A stretch of 17,990 bases of DNA from NCBI GenBank assembly GCA_024196135.1, contig JAMQCK010000672.1, forward strand, positions 1-17,990. Direction: 5' to 3'. The notes under the pieces were generated by a model. The model saw nothing but the letters and a program-made list of their open reading frames with translations. It did no database searches and had not been told where the DNA came from. This stretch comes from Pleurotus ostreatus/Saccharomyces cerevisiae fusant (lineage: Eukaryota; Opisthokonta). Each line of letters opens with the position of its first letter. Positions within the stretch are counted from its first letter, which is position 1. Made by a program: the position numbers and the translations under genes. Positions 9,572 through 17,990 of this stretch are shown in pieces.

Positions 9572-10059
9572 TCTTTTTGGTGGTCGTGAGCAAGGGACGG
9601 ACAACCTCGGACGACCTCCTCTGCCGCAACTCGGGCGCTTCGTCAGCCAACAATTTCAGCCCCGGTACCCCGGTCCGTAAATCCGAGCAAGGAAGTCCAA
9701 TAGGGAGGTTGAGCAAGCAAATTTCCGTAGATAAGTAAACTACCATAATAGCGGGCCGCCGCCGAGGTCACCCCACTTGGGCATGACATATAGCTATAGT
9801 GCTGCATGAGTGGCCTCTGTATATACTGGAGCCATGGGCAGACGGCAGTAGGGGCGGTCGTTATTCTTGTATTTTATATACGGTATTTTGCCTGCTCAAC
9901 CTCCCTAATATGAGGCTCGATCCCCTTTGATAGAGATGCAAAGAGATGACGGAATAGAGTCAGAGAGAAGGGGACACCCAAGGAAAGGCAGGAGATCCAG
10001 TGGAGGTTACACTTGCGCAGCAGGCAGTATAGGTGCTGGCAAATCAAACTTTCTAACAG
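9572..10059. other. region between MIA40 and tRNA-His
   Basis: 488 bases holding the MIA40 upstream region, the MITE-like element at 9702-9906, and 150 bases of purine-rich leader before the tRNA. Apart from the element, no gene or named motif is visible. Confidence 0.55.
9702..9906. mobile_element. 205-bp MITE-like element with 32-bp terminal inverted repeats
   Basis: The left end, 9702-9733, and the reverse complement of the right end, 9875-9906, match at 28 of 32 positions, and both begin AGGGAGGTTGAGCA. The element is flanked by AAT at 9699-9701 and 9907-9909. Equally, a TA dinucleotide flanks 9703-9905, so the duplicated target could be TA (Tc1/mariner-type) or a 3-bp site. The interior of about 141 bp carries no open frame or transposase remnant, so the element is non-autonomous. 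The superfamily is unresolved. Confidence 0.8.
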
Positions 10060-10149
10060 GTCGGTATCGATTAGGGGTCAAATCACCTCGTTGTGGCGAA
10101 TATGTTACAGTAAAACCGAGGAGCCGCAGGTTCGAATCCTGCTACCGAC
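10060..10149 (+). tRNA. tRNA-His (GTG), with a 19-nt intron
   Basis: All four stems pair perfectly. The acceptor is GTCGGTA with TACCGAC, the D stem GATT with AATC, the anticodon stem CCTCG (10086-10090) with CGAGG (10117-10121), and the T stem GCAGG with CCTGC around the loop TTCGAAT. The B box GGTTCGAATCC is consensus. The anticodon GTG is at 10093-10095. A 19-nt intron, 10097-10115, sits one base after the anticodon, the canonical eukaryotic site, and leaves the loop TTGTGGC after splicing. The discriminator is A at 10150, and a G precedes position 1 as tRNA-His requires. A run of five T (10156-10160) follows as the Pol III terminator. The A box is a weaker match to consensus. Confidence 0.92.
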
Positions 10150-10155
10150 ATTCAC

Positions 10156-10160
10156 TTTTT
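10156..10160 (+). terminator. RNA polymerase III T5 terminator of tRNA-His
   Basis: A run of five T residues starts 7 nt after the last base-paired position of the tRNA, the usual eukaryotic Pol III stop signal. Confidence 0.8.
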
Positions 10161-10482
10161 GCATATCTTCCACATGTCCTAGAGCTCAAAAAGAGGCCCA
10201 GAGGTTCAAGAAGACACGGCAGATTTTTTGCCCATTGTTTGCTGTATTTATTGAGCATTTACGACGCAACGTTTGCTCCCGTTGACGCGATATACTGAAC
10301 AACCTCATTCAATGATTTCAATCAATCATCGAGCATCTTTCTTGAGAGCCCTCTTAGTGTGCAGTGGGTCATTCGAAAAAGGCCTCCTCATACTGCAATA
10401 GATGGAGGTAGATGCATACACCAGAAGCGAACCAATAAAACACTGCTACTAATCATACACTTGGTTGAATAAGATAGCGTCC
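10161..10482. other. intergenic region, tRNA-His to the 10483-12014 gene
   Basis: 322 bases forming the 3' flank of the leftward gene ending at 10483. AT content is higher than in the flanking genes. I see no further gene or RNA here. Confidence 0.5.
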
Positions 10483-12014
10483 TTAGTGTGTCGCACGTCT
10501 TGTCTGAGTAGCCCTCGAGCTTTCCACCGCCATGAGATCGTTCAAGCATCTGAAGAACACATATGCACATCAGAACACAATCCTCGTGGGCGATATCCTA
10601 CTCACCTCGCCACAACACCCGCCGCTTCTTCGACCTCCTGCTTGTCTGCGCTCACAACGCGCAGCAACCTTTGGAAGCGATCCGGATGCCACCGCAGCTG
10701 CGCCCTGCGTATCCGCTCCTTCCGTGGCACGTCTTTCGAATGCACGTCTGAAAGCAAGAACGCGGAGACCTTCTCCGGTGTAACGTCCGCAGCGCATGCA
10801 GGCGGACGCTCTGTCGGCCACGGTACGCTTGCGAACCCTATCGCTTCCCCACTGCTCTTCAGGTTCGCGATCCGCTCCCAACCTGCCTCGTACGCGCGCC
10901 ATGCCGCCTCTGCACGTACGGTGCTGCGCGCGCGCTCCCGTCCGAGGCGCTCCTCTGCATACCTCCGCGCCCGCTCCTCGCTCGCCTGAGCGCGCTCAGC
11001 CTCCCGACGCCCCCGGATGCGCGCCTCGACGCGGTGCATCTGCTCCTTGAGGACGCGCTCCCGTTCGCGAGCCCGCGCATCAGCCCGAGCAGCCTCCTGC
11101 TCCCGCATCCACCGCTCCGCGTCCAGCTCGTATGTGCGCGCGAGATCGTCCCAGAGCGGGTCGTTCGTACCCTCAGGTGGGCGTAGATGGGAATGTTCGT
11201 CATCGAGAGGATGCACGGGCTTCCCGAACAATTTCTCATGGTGCCGCGTCCGCCATTCGTTCTCCTCGGCCGCGACCGCCTGCTGCTCGCGGACCCAGTC
11301 CTCCGTAGTATGGATCTTGGGCTCGGGCTCAGGCGGCCAGCGTCGCGTGCGAGAATCGGAGCGCCGAGATCGAGAATCAGAGCGTGGCGTGGTATAGTGA
11401 GCCTCGGGGGTGGCGCGAGTATGCGAGGGAGTCGTGGGTCGTGAAGATGTGCGCAGAGGATAGGGTGCCTTTTCTGCAGGCGGTTGGCGCTTCAAAGGCT
11501 TGGGCCCAGACACGCCAGGTACCCAAGCAAAGGTCTGCGCAAGCAGACTCGGCTTGCGTACCCGTGCATGGGCATCCTCCCGCTGCACCGGTCGAATGTG
11601 CTCGACGTGAGCGTACGCGGCGTTATACGGTACCTCGTCGTTTCGTATGTTCTCCTTGTGACCCCGCACTCGCGAGCTCTCCCGACTCCCGCCCGGATCG
11701 ACACGTTGTCTGCTGCTGCTCCGCGAGCCACGCGCATCGTACGCGAGGCGGACATAGCCGTCGGGGCTCGCGCGCGCATACGCGTCCGGCGTCGCGCGGA
11801 CGTACGCGTCGCCCGCTGGGTGCGCGTACACGTCTGGAGTCGCTCGCGCGGCTCGTTCCGGGGTTGCGCGCACGTAGTACGCGTCGGGCAACGACGCTGA
11901 GCGTCCGTGGTGACCACGTAGGTACGCGTATCCGTGTCCCTTCAGGGTCGGCTTCTCCGTGGTCGTGCGCGTCCGTGATGACGAGCGCGGTCGTGGTTCG
12001 TAGTAGTAGGCCAT
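10483..12014 (-). CDS. Arg-rich repeat/coiled-coil protein with NFKBIL1-like C-terminus
   Basis: Two exons, 12014-10606 and 10549-10483, joined across a 56-nt intron (GTGAGT donor, TTCAG acceptor); 1476 nt, 491 aa. Residues 1-45 are Arg/Ser/Thr-rich. Residues 46-94 hold degenerate 8-9-residue repeats of the type YVRATPDA/YARASPDG. Residues 95-240 are basic and low in complexity with many SR/RS pairs. About 300-395 is a long Glu/Arg/Ala-rich helix, probably a coiled coil. The C-terminus has WPTERPP, a DVTPEKVSAFLLS segment, then RAQLRWHPDRF and CLNDLM. The RWHPD(R/K)F...LN pattern resembles the C-terminus of the NF-kappa-B-inhibitor-like protein NFKBIL1 and similar fungal proteins; ankyrin repeats are absent. 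The RS content suggests an RNA-processing or nuclear role, but this is only inference. The ATG at 12012-12014 is in frame and supported by the continuous exon. Confidence 0.82.
11733..11879 (-). repeat. in-frame repeat tract coding for YVRATPDA-type units
   Basis: Codes for residues 46-94 of the gene above: about six degenerate 8-9-residue units built on Tyr-Val/Ala-Arg-Ala-Thr/Ser-Pro-Asp. The DNA is strongly CG-rich with recurrent GCGTCCGGCGT- and GCGCGCACGTA-like words on the plus strand. Confidence 0.7.
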
Positions 12015-13082
12015 CCTCGCGATCGAGGGTCAGAGGTGAACGATGTCGAACGAGGTGCAGAGTTCAGAAAGAGGCGTAGTCGGTTCAGACCCGCATGCGA
12101 TGGCGAATTATGAAATGCGCAAGGCAAGTCGTCCTCGATGGTCGGCAAAAGAAAAGCTAGAATCGGAATTCACTGATGCGCAGATGGTCAGCGGCTAACG
12201 AGCATGTTCTGCCCACCTCTCCGCCATCCGGCTCACGATATACACACCCCCACACCGCACCAGCGTGCCCGGCGACCCTCACCTGACACGCCCGGAACCA
12301 GTCGCGCATCGACGCTACCCGCGCGCTTATCACTGATTATGCGCCATATCAGCCCGTCTGAGTCGCGCGGACACGCCCCTGCCTCATGTTCGCGCTCTCG
12401 AGACCCTGGAAAGCACGAACATGAACACGGGCAGTCTGCCCATATCAGCGACCATCTAATCTGCGAGACGTACGCGGCCACGCACCCATTCCAGGAATCG
12501 CGAGACCCTGCGGTTCTAGCGGAGCTCGAGAGCGGGTCCAGCAGCGCCGGAGAACGAGGCGCAGAGGGAGATGATGAGGTATAGCTACAATGAAATTCTA
12601 CAAGGGCATGGACATGGACAAACATACATCAACCAATACCTACCCCCGACAACAGCACCCATATCGTATGCATAAGTGTACACATATACGCGGGAGCGCA
12701 TACATCAGAATAAGTCTGGGGCTGGCGCGGGGACACAGGTCCGCAAGGTTCGCTCGCAGCCGCCGGACCACAGGCATACAGGCACGTCGCAAGCATACGC
12801 GAGTCGAATAAGTATGAAGGATAAATAGCGAGGGGCACTGCCGAGTGCGTGAAGTAGCACGTCCATCGGCGAACAATGAGGTGGGAGTGCGCGTCTCCGC
12901 CGCGTCGACGAGGGGATGCGGAGCGATGTGGATGAGGTGTTGGTCAGGATGGAGTGTCGGTAGGTATCCCTTGTCGCTGAAAGTTAGAAGAGGAGGAACC
13001 AGAGCGGGTACGTCCCGCGGCAGCCGCGCGCGTGCGTCCTCCCACTCCCGGCTCACGAAGCCCGCCCCGCGGGGCCAGCAAG
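12015..13082. other. large intergenic region without a supportable gene
   Basis: 1068 bases between the start of the Arg-rich protein gene and the stop of the kinase gene. The left part is the upstream region of the former; the right part is the 3' flank of the latter. Open frames exist on both strands (for example 12204-12584 plus and 12233-12625 minus). They overlap each other antisense and show no domain, signal peptide or usable intron structure. I see no tRNA or long repeat. Confidence 0.5.
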
Positions 13083-14689
13083 TCATGCAGAGTAGAAGCC
13101 GGAGTCGCTGCTGTACGTCTCGCCCTTCGCCGCCTCGAGCCGCACAGAGTCTGCCGCTGCATGGTCAGCCACCTGCCCCCATTCCATTCGACATCAGAGC
13201 TTCGGACGATAGCGCGGGGTATGAAAGAGGAGAGAAGGAGAGAGAACGTGTGTACACGATAGACACGTGTGTGAAGGAAAGAACAACGGAAGCGGAGAGA
13301 AGTCGCTCACTGAAGTAGATGTGACCCTGGGCCTCCTTCGCGGTGAGCCGTTCCATATGGTCATACCGCAGGAGGTTGTCGAGTAAATCGATAGCTTCTG
13401 CGGTTGCGTATGGCTGGTTATCGGCGTTGATGTACTTTATCCAAGGCTGTCTCGGGTAGCTGAGAGACAGGGTCAGCACCATATAGCAGGGTTGTGTGAC
13501 AAAGGGCGAGGAGAGTTTCGAAGAGGCGAAGGGAGTGAAGCTTACTTGGCCAACAGGGACTCATGCTCCGTCTCGTAGTGGATACCGTACTTCTGCAAGT
13601 AGGCGTCGAACTTCTCCGTACCCAGGCAGCGCAAGATCTTGAGCAACTGCTCGTCGTTGTCGGATCCTCGGAAAAAGTGCTCTTTACGGAAGATCTGGGG
13701 TAGGGTCAGTCACGTCAAAAGCTGTGCAAACTCGCCCACGCACCATGGAGGCGAACATGCAGCCAACACTCCACAAGTCCAGGCTGTAGTCGTACTGGCG
13801 GTAACCGACGAGCAACTCGGGCGCCTTGTAGTATCGGGAGCCGACGCGTATATGGTAGTCGGTATTCGGATGATAAAACTCGGCGAGACCCCAGTCGATC
13901 AAGCGAAGCTGTGAAGGGTCAGGATGAATGTATAGCTGCTTCACTGCATACTTGCCTTTCGTTCGTGATAGTCAACCATGACATTGCCGGGCTTGACGTC
14001 GCGATGCATGATACTGCCAAGAGAATGAGGGAAAATACGGGAAGGATGGGCTGGGCGCCTACCCATGAGAGTGAACGAAGTCCAGTGCCTTCACAAGGGA
14101 TCAGCTATGACTTTGACGAGGATGTTGGCTACGCACCTTAAGCAGTTGGAAGGTATAATGCTTGATGTCCGCCTCCGTTAAGCTGGGGTATAGGATCTTC
14201 CATTCGACATTGTTGACGTATTCCATGACCAGACTGTGGTACTTCCCAGATGCTGCAGGCCCATGTTAGGCGGGGGATAGGGGGACCCGGAATGACACGT
14301 ACGATCGCGAACGACATCCAGGAGGGCAACGACGTTCGGGCCGCCGGTTAGATTGCGCAGCACCTTGATTTCGCGCTTGATTTTCTTCGCGGCAACGGGC
14401 TTGAGGACCTTGACGACGCATTGCTCGTTGTTGACCATATCGATGCCAGTGAAGACCTGGTTGTCTATTGGCGCCCAAACAGGAGGGATGACTAGGCGCG
14501 CACCTCGGAGTACTTCCCTCCGCCGAGTCTGCGGACGATCTCATAGCGATCCGGCTCACTCCATTCGATCGTGAAGTTCTCTGCGAGCGAGGGATGAGGG
14601 GGTATGAAGGGGACCGAAGCTGGTTACGCACCGTAATCGTACCAGTCCTTGCCGAGAACCTTGTTGACGTCGGCGTAAACCCTGCTCAT
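13083..14689 (-). CDS. casein kinase 2 catalytic subunit alpha-type protein kinase, diverged
   Basis: Acidophilic Ser/Thr kinase of the CK2-alpha family. Exons 5' to 3': 14689-14632, 14580-14504, 14456-14303, 14252-14137, 14088-14063, 14013-13956, 13908-13744, 13694-13546, 13459-13311, 13156-13083; 1026 nt, 341 aa, normal length. Family marks include the RVYADVN N-terminus, Gly loop [17 protein letters not shown] with the ATP-binding Lys, catalytic HRDVKPGN, the CK2-specific DWG instead of DFG ([12 protein letters not shown]), [11 protein letters not shown] and [15 protein letters not shown]. The tail ends SSDSGFYSA. Several normally fixed positions differ: GGGKYS for GRGKYS, HRDVKPG for [16 protein letters not shown] for ASRYFKGPE, and AAKK for the basic KKKK cluster before IKREIK. 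This may therefore be a paralogue rather than the main CKA1. Intron 6 (13955 down to 13909) is GC-AG. The last intron (154 nt, pyrimidine-rich) is the longest. Confidence 0.9.
13909..13955 (-). other. GC-AG intron in the CK2-alpha-type gene
   Basis: The donor reads AAG|GCAAGT and the acceptor CACAG, with a CCTGACC branch motif; length 47 nt. It restores the family sequence [13 protein letters not shown] exactly in phase. The nearby GT (GTATGC) would break the frame. Confidence 0.85.
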
Positions 14690-14917
14690 CGGTGCGGGCG
14701 GCGTGCGCTCGTGGTGGGCGCAGGAGACAATGAGGGATGGCGGGGGAAATTAGGAGAAGATTATGGCAGCCAGCGGCGCATCGAGCGTAGACGACAACGA
14801 CCAGAATGATCACACAAGGCACCAAACAGCCCGCAAACTTCTCGAATTCCGGCCCTCGCTCGGCTTGATCCGTAACTTTGTCCCGGAGCGCCCACACGCA
14901 CCCACAAGTATATACGT
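14690..14917. other. short intergenic region upstream of the kinase gene
   Basis: 228 bases holding the kinase promoter and the 3' flank of the DUF2470-type gene. No TATA box or other clear motif is seen. Confidence 0.5.
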
Positions 14918-15733
14918 CTACTCGACCTTCATCACAGAGTTGATACGGGCCTCCTGGATCTGTTGTCGCATGCTCGCCAGTACAGGGTATCCCAACACGA
15001 AATTTGACGCGATGTATGCAGCCTGCAAGACCGTCAGCGAGTCGAAAGCCAACGAGTATTCGCGTACTCACCCCAACCAAGAACGGCGTCTGGTGTTTGC
15101 GGCATAGCGTGAACGCATATATCGACTCCAGAGCGTGTATCCCCGCGCAGATCCCTAGAGCCAGCCGCAGCAATCCCTGTCCCAAGAAGCCCTGCAGCCA
15201 CTGACCCGGAAGCGCCAGCGGAGACGTGCTGCCCGGCGGCATGAACGCGCCAGAAATGGTGGGGATGAGAGCGACGAGGGTGCCGATAGCAAAGTTCGTC
15301 AACGGGACATAGAACTTGGTCAGTCGCGGTGTCTTGATCTGCAAATGTGGCGGATCGTCAGTACGACTTCCCCCCTCGTCAAGTCGCATACGCACCATGC
15401 CCAGGTTCTCCTGCGCGATAGACTTCATCTCCAGCAGCCGCGGCTTCACATCGTGGTACCCTGCCAGTGGTGGCTCGATCGGTACGCGCACCGAGCGCGA
15501 CTCCCCCGACTTCATCTTGCATAGTAGGGTCATGCTCTGTTACCTCTCGTTAGCATCCCTTGGTTTGGAGGAAAAGTTATGCTGCGCACCTGAGTGTTGA
15601 TGTCGCTCATCTCTGCCTTCTCAATGGGCTCCTGCACCTTGCCAAACCACTTCGCGTACGCCACGAGCGTGTCCGGGTGGTTTGACATGTACATCTTCAA
15701 AAAGCCCGACTGCGCTGCGACTGGATCTGCCAT
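14918..15733 (-). CDS. DUF2470-type protein with C-terminal membrane domain
   Basis: Exons 15733-15590, 15536-15396, 15338-15072, 15022-14918; 657 nt, 218 aa. Introns are 53, 57 and 49 nt, the first with a TGCTAACG branch site. Residues 1-95 match the DUF2470 pattern: MYMSNHPDTLVAYAKWFGK near 14-32, then SMTLLCKMKSG, then PPLAGYHDVKPRLLEMK. DUF2470 also occurs at the C-terminus of HugZ-type haem-handling proteins. Residues 104-128, 148-173 and 181-203 form three hydrophobic helices, matching the DUF4499-like membrane half found in fungal homologues. The C-terminus RINSVMKVE is short and polar. The likely location is an internal membrane, and the biochemical role is unknown; a haem- or FMN-related function is only a guess from the domain. 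The ATG at 15731-15733 starts the conserved domain. The gene is divergent from the 7-helix gene on the right. Confidence 0.88.
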
Positions 15734-16299
15734 GGCTCGTTCAAGAGATGCAAGTTTGGTGGTGAGTCGACGAAGAGAAGATCCTGATTTGTGAAGTGTG
15801 AGAGAGCCTGCGCGTACCAGCGTTGCCGGCAGCCGAGATCAGCCCACGGTGGCGGGCACCGGCAAATCGGACCGCTCCTTCGACGGAACCAAAATAGGTA
15901 CGACCCTCCTTGTACCCGCTTCCAACTCACCTCCAAAGACTTTTGCAGATAGCAGGCTCATCTTGAGACATGGCGGCAACTCTTCCGCTACAGAGCACTG
16001 GATTGTGGGATGGACCTCAGCTCACTTGCTGCTTCGCGATGATCAAGCGCTATGCCATAGAATGTGCACCATATAATTGCCATTTTCAACTTCCTGTTAG
16101 CGGGATCCTCTACAGCAGCGGTGAATTCTGCTCGGGAATCTATACTCAGCGGCACTTCACATCAAATTGAGCCTCAGTATGCAGCCCAAGCCAAGATAAG
16201 TATTTGACGGCTCGGACGCAGCCTGTGGCTCTCAGTCTTTCCCCTGGCTTGTTTTCGCATGCGCAGTCTCAAAGCTATTCGCCCTCACACTGCCGTATC
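15734..16299. other. divergent intergenic/promoter region
   Basis: 566 bases between two divergently read genes, so it must hold both promoters. I see no TATA box, tRNA or repeat that I can defend. Short open frames at 15798-16170 (+) have no domain. Confidence 0.5.
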
Positions 16300-17723
16300 A
16301 TGGCCGACGACCCGCTAATCCGGATATCCTTTGTTGGTTTTGCGCTTCATATGACGCTACAAGGCCTTTTCCTTGCTATAGCCTCACTCTCGATGTACTT
16401 CATGTTTCGCAGGCGAGTCGCTCTCCACAGATGCATATTCTCAGGAGCAGTGATCCTCGTCGTCGGCGTCACCGCGGTATGTAGAGCTCCGTGGCCTGCC
16501 GATGACGACACTCTGCTAATGCTTTCTTCAGCATTGGTGCTTGTCCTTCGCTCAGATGTATACGCTGCTGTTCTCGGCCCACATGCAAAACCCAGTCACA
16601 TATCTGCTCAATACATCAGAACCCCTTTGCTACGCGAAGATGGTCATCTTGTTCATGGTCCACGTCACCACCGACCTACTGATTGTAAGTCATGGCTTAC
16701 TCAGTCGCGCAATCAAGGACTCGCGCAACAACGCTGAAATCCCAGATACACCGACTGTACACGGTGTGGCAGGGAAAGACAGTGGTCTTTGTTCCGCCTC
16801 TGGTCTTGCTCACGGGCATCGTCGGTGCGTCTCAAGGCTTTTTCAAAAGTTTTGCACTTGACACTCTTCCTGACCAGCCGCGAAAACGGGCGGCCTTATA
16901 TGCTTTCTCATGGTAAGCTCTTCATCCACCTCCACGATGATCTGATACATGCTCTGCAGGGCCGATTCGCTGGCAATATCATCGACGACCAGTTCGTCCC
17001 ATGGCTTCTTACTATGCTCGGCCAAGACGTACTGTACGTTTCTTTATCTAACTCCTCCCAGCAATCGAACCCAATTTTTTTACAGACTGCATAGCTATTG
17101 CACGGGTGAGCCCATACACCTGTCCAGCATTTGTACGGCTTACACATTCTCAGCGATGATAGCGTGGCGTATCTGGCAAGCTGGAAGCTGCACGAAACGT
17201 TTTGGGGGTCCACGCATATCGGTAGAATTCTGAGCATTGCTCGACTGCGGAAACTGATTACAATGCGATCGCAGGAAAGCTTCGTCATCTTCGTCGAGAG
17301 CGCAGCATTGTACCTGTGAGTCCCAGAACAATGTTTTCCATTGTCAGTCGCTAATCTACTCTCTCCTCGACGTCGGATTTAAGCACATACGACGTCGTGC
17401 TCCTATCTCTCTACATCGGACGCCACCCCGCCTGCATGGTCGTCCTAGACCTTGGCGCAGAAATCGCAGCCATGGCGTACATGCTCATCAGCGTACGCGT
17501 CTCCCTCGGCATCGCTCGCGCGAGCTCGTTTCCGCAGTCGGGACGTACGGGGACAATCCCGCAGCATGTCACACGTACAAGCCAGAGGACGGCGTTGAGC
17601 AGTCTGGTCAATGCGGTCTTTGCACGACGGACGAGACAGCTGGAGGATACAGAAGCCTGCGAGGCCAGCAAAGTCGAGGACCAGCTACCAACCATACCCA
17701 TCGGGAAAAGCGTATGGTGGTGA
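16300..17723 (+). CDS. seven-helix integral membrane protein, fungal family
   Basis: Exons 16300-16476, 16532-16684, 16746-16824, 16878-16912, 16960-17033, 17086-17105, 17154-17221, 17275-17315, 17384-17723; 987 nt, 328 aa. All phases close, and introns are 47-68 nt with good donors and branch sites such as GCTAAT. Seven hydrophobic segments are seen: about residues 8-36, 45-73, 88-111, 119-137, 158-183, then ESFVIFVESAALYLLTYDVV and CMVVLDLGAEIAAMAYMLIS. IHRLYTVWQ after helix 3, AMIAWRIWQ after helix 5 and FVESAALY in helix 6 are the pattern of a large, expanded agaricomycete family of unknown function with a 7-TM, receptor-like topology. The cytoplasmic tail of about 85 residues is polar. 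There is no signal peptide, and helix 1 serves as anchor. The 35-nt exon 4 and 20-nt exon 6 are the least certain parts. No ligand or G-protein coupling can be inferred. Confidence 0.82.
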
Positions 17724-17990
17724 TTTACCCAAACACCGCGTGAAAAGCGTGATTTACAGCTATAATCGCCGTTGCTGTCGATTATCTGGATTACCTCTGC
17801 ACCCCTTTCAAAGCGATGAAATTTGCACAAATTTACCACATTTTGTCAGTAACTTCACTGAAATCAAGCGGGATGTGACTACGATTGCTAGCAACACACA
17901 AGAAGACGACTCCGATTTTCAGCCAACACACACTAGAAGCTTAATTTACATATATTGCCAATCTATATATCTACACCGATGTATCTATGC
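17724..17990. other. 3' flank of the seven-helix gene
   Basis: 267 AT-richer bases after the stop codon, with no gene start or RNA gene visible before the window ends. Confidence 0.5.

Noticed and set aside
9412..9746. 108-codon frames on both strands over the MIA40 start and MITE edge
   Set aside because: They overlap the well-supported first exon of MIA40 and run into the inverted-repeat element; no domain is seen.
9927..10298. 123-codon plus-strand frame across the tRNA
   Set aside because: It is an accidental frame running through tRNA-His and its terminator.
11384..12079. 231-codon plus-strand Arg-rich frame
   Set aside because: It is the antisense shadow of the first exon of the minus-strand repeat protein, whose C-terminal motif and splice joint support the minus frame.
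12204..12811. Candidate small genes in the 12015-13082 gap
   Set aside because: The plus and minus frames overlap antisense. They are low in complexity, with no signal peptide, domain or coherent exon structure.
1..17990. CRISPR array, insertion sequence, viral genes, toxin genes or a secondary-metabolite cluster
   Set aside because: The window contains introns throughout and eukaryotic gene families only. No spaced direct repeats, transposase, viral or toxin-like protein, or synthase backbone gene was found.

Overview
The window is nuclear DNA of a filamentous basidiomycete, most likely an agaricomycete. The evidence is GC-rich genes cut by many 47-60 nt introns with GTRNGY donors, CTRAY-type branch sites and short exons; an MCM2, a CK2-alpha-like kinase and a MIA40 of fungal architecture; and an intron-containing nuclear tRNA gene. 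There are no operons, phage or plasmid features. All exon coordinates were built by hand from splice signals, reading phase and family conservation. Every multi-exon model closes in frame.

Layout, left to right. (1) 1-582 is a TATA-driven promoter and a leader with a probable 48-nt 5' UTR intron. (2) 583-1275 (+) encodes a secreted, acidic, Ser/Thr/Asp-rich protein with a C-terminal twin CX3C motif. (3) 1559-4781 (-) is MCM2, 10 coding exons, 919 aa; its first coding exon appears to be the ATG alone. (4) 5163-7980 (-) is a laccase-like multicopper oxidase, 14 exons, 673 aa. (5) 8801-9571 (-) is MIA40, 3 exons, 224 aa. (6) 9702-9906 is a 205-bp MITE-like element with 32-bp terminal inverted repeats. 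(7) 10060-10149 (+) is tRNA-His(GTG) with a 19-nt intron. (8) 10483-12014 (-) encodes an Arg-rich repeat/coiled-coil protein with an NFKBIL1-like C-terminus, 2 exons, 491 aa. (9) 13083-14689 (-) is a diverged CK2-alpha-type kinase, 10 exons, 341 aa, with one GC-AG intron. (10) 14918-15733 (-) is a DUF2470-type membrane protein, 4 exons, 218 aa. (11) 16300-17723 (+) is a seven-helix membrane protein, 9 exons, 328 aa.

The genes do not form one pathway. MCM2 (replication licensing), MIA40 (mitochondrial intermembrane-space import) and the CK2-like kinase have housekeeping-type functions. The oxidase and the small secreted protein belong to the secretome. Six of the eight protein genes lie on the minus strand. 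I found no gene cluster, defence system or other new multi-gene system. The points worth a second look are gene-structure oddities (ATG-only exon, GC-AG intron, stopless 3n intron, microexons), the MITE in the MIA40 upstream region, the twin CX3C motif on a secreted protein, the Met-type copper site of the oxidase, and substitutions at usually invariant CK2 positions.
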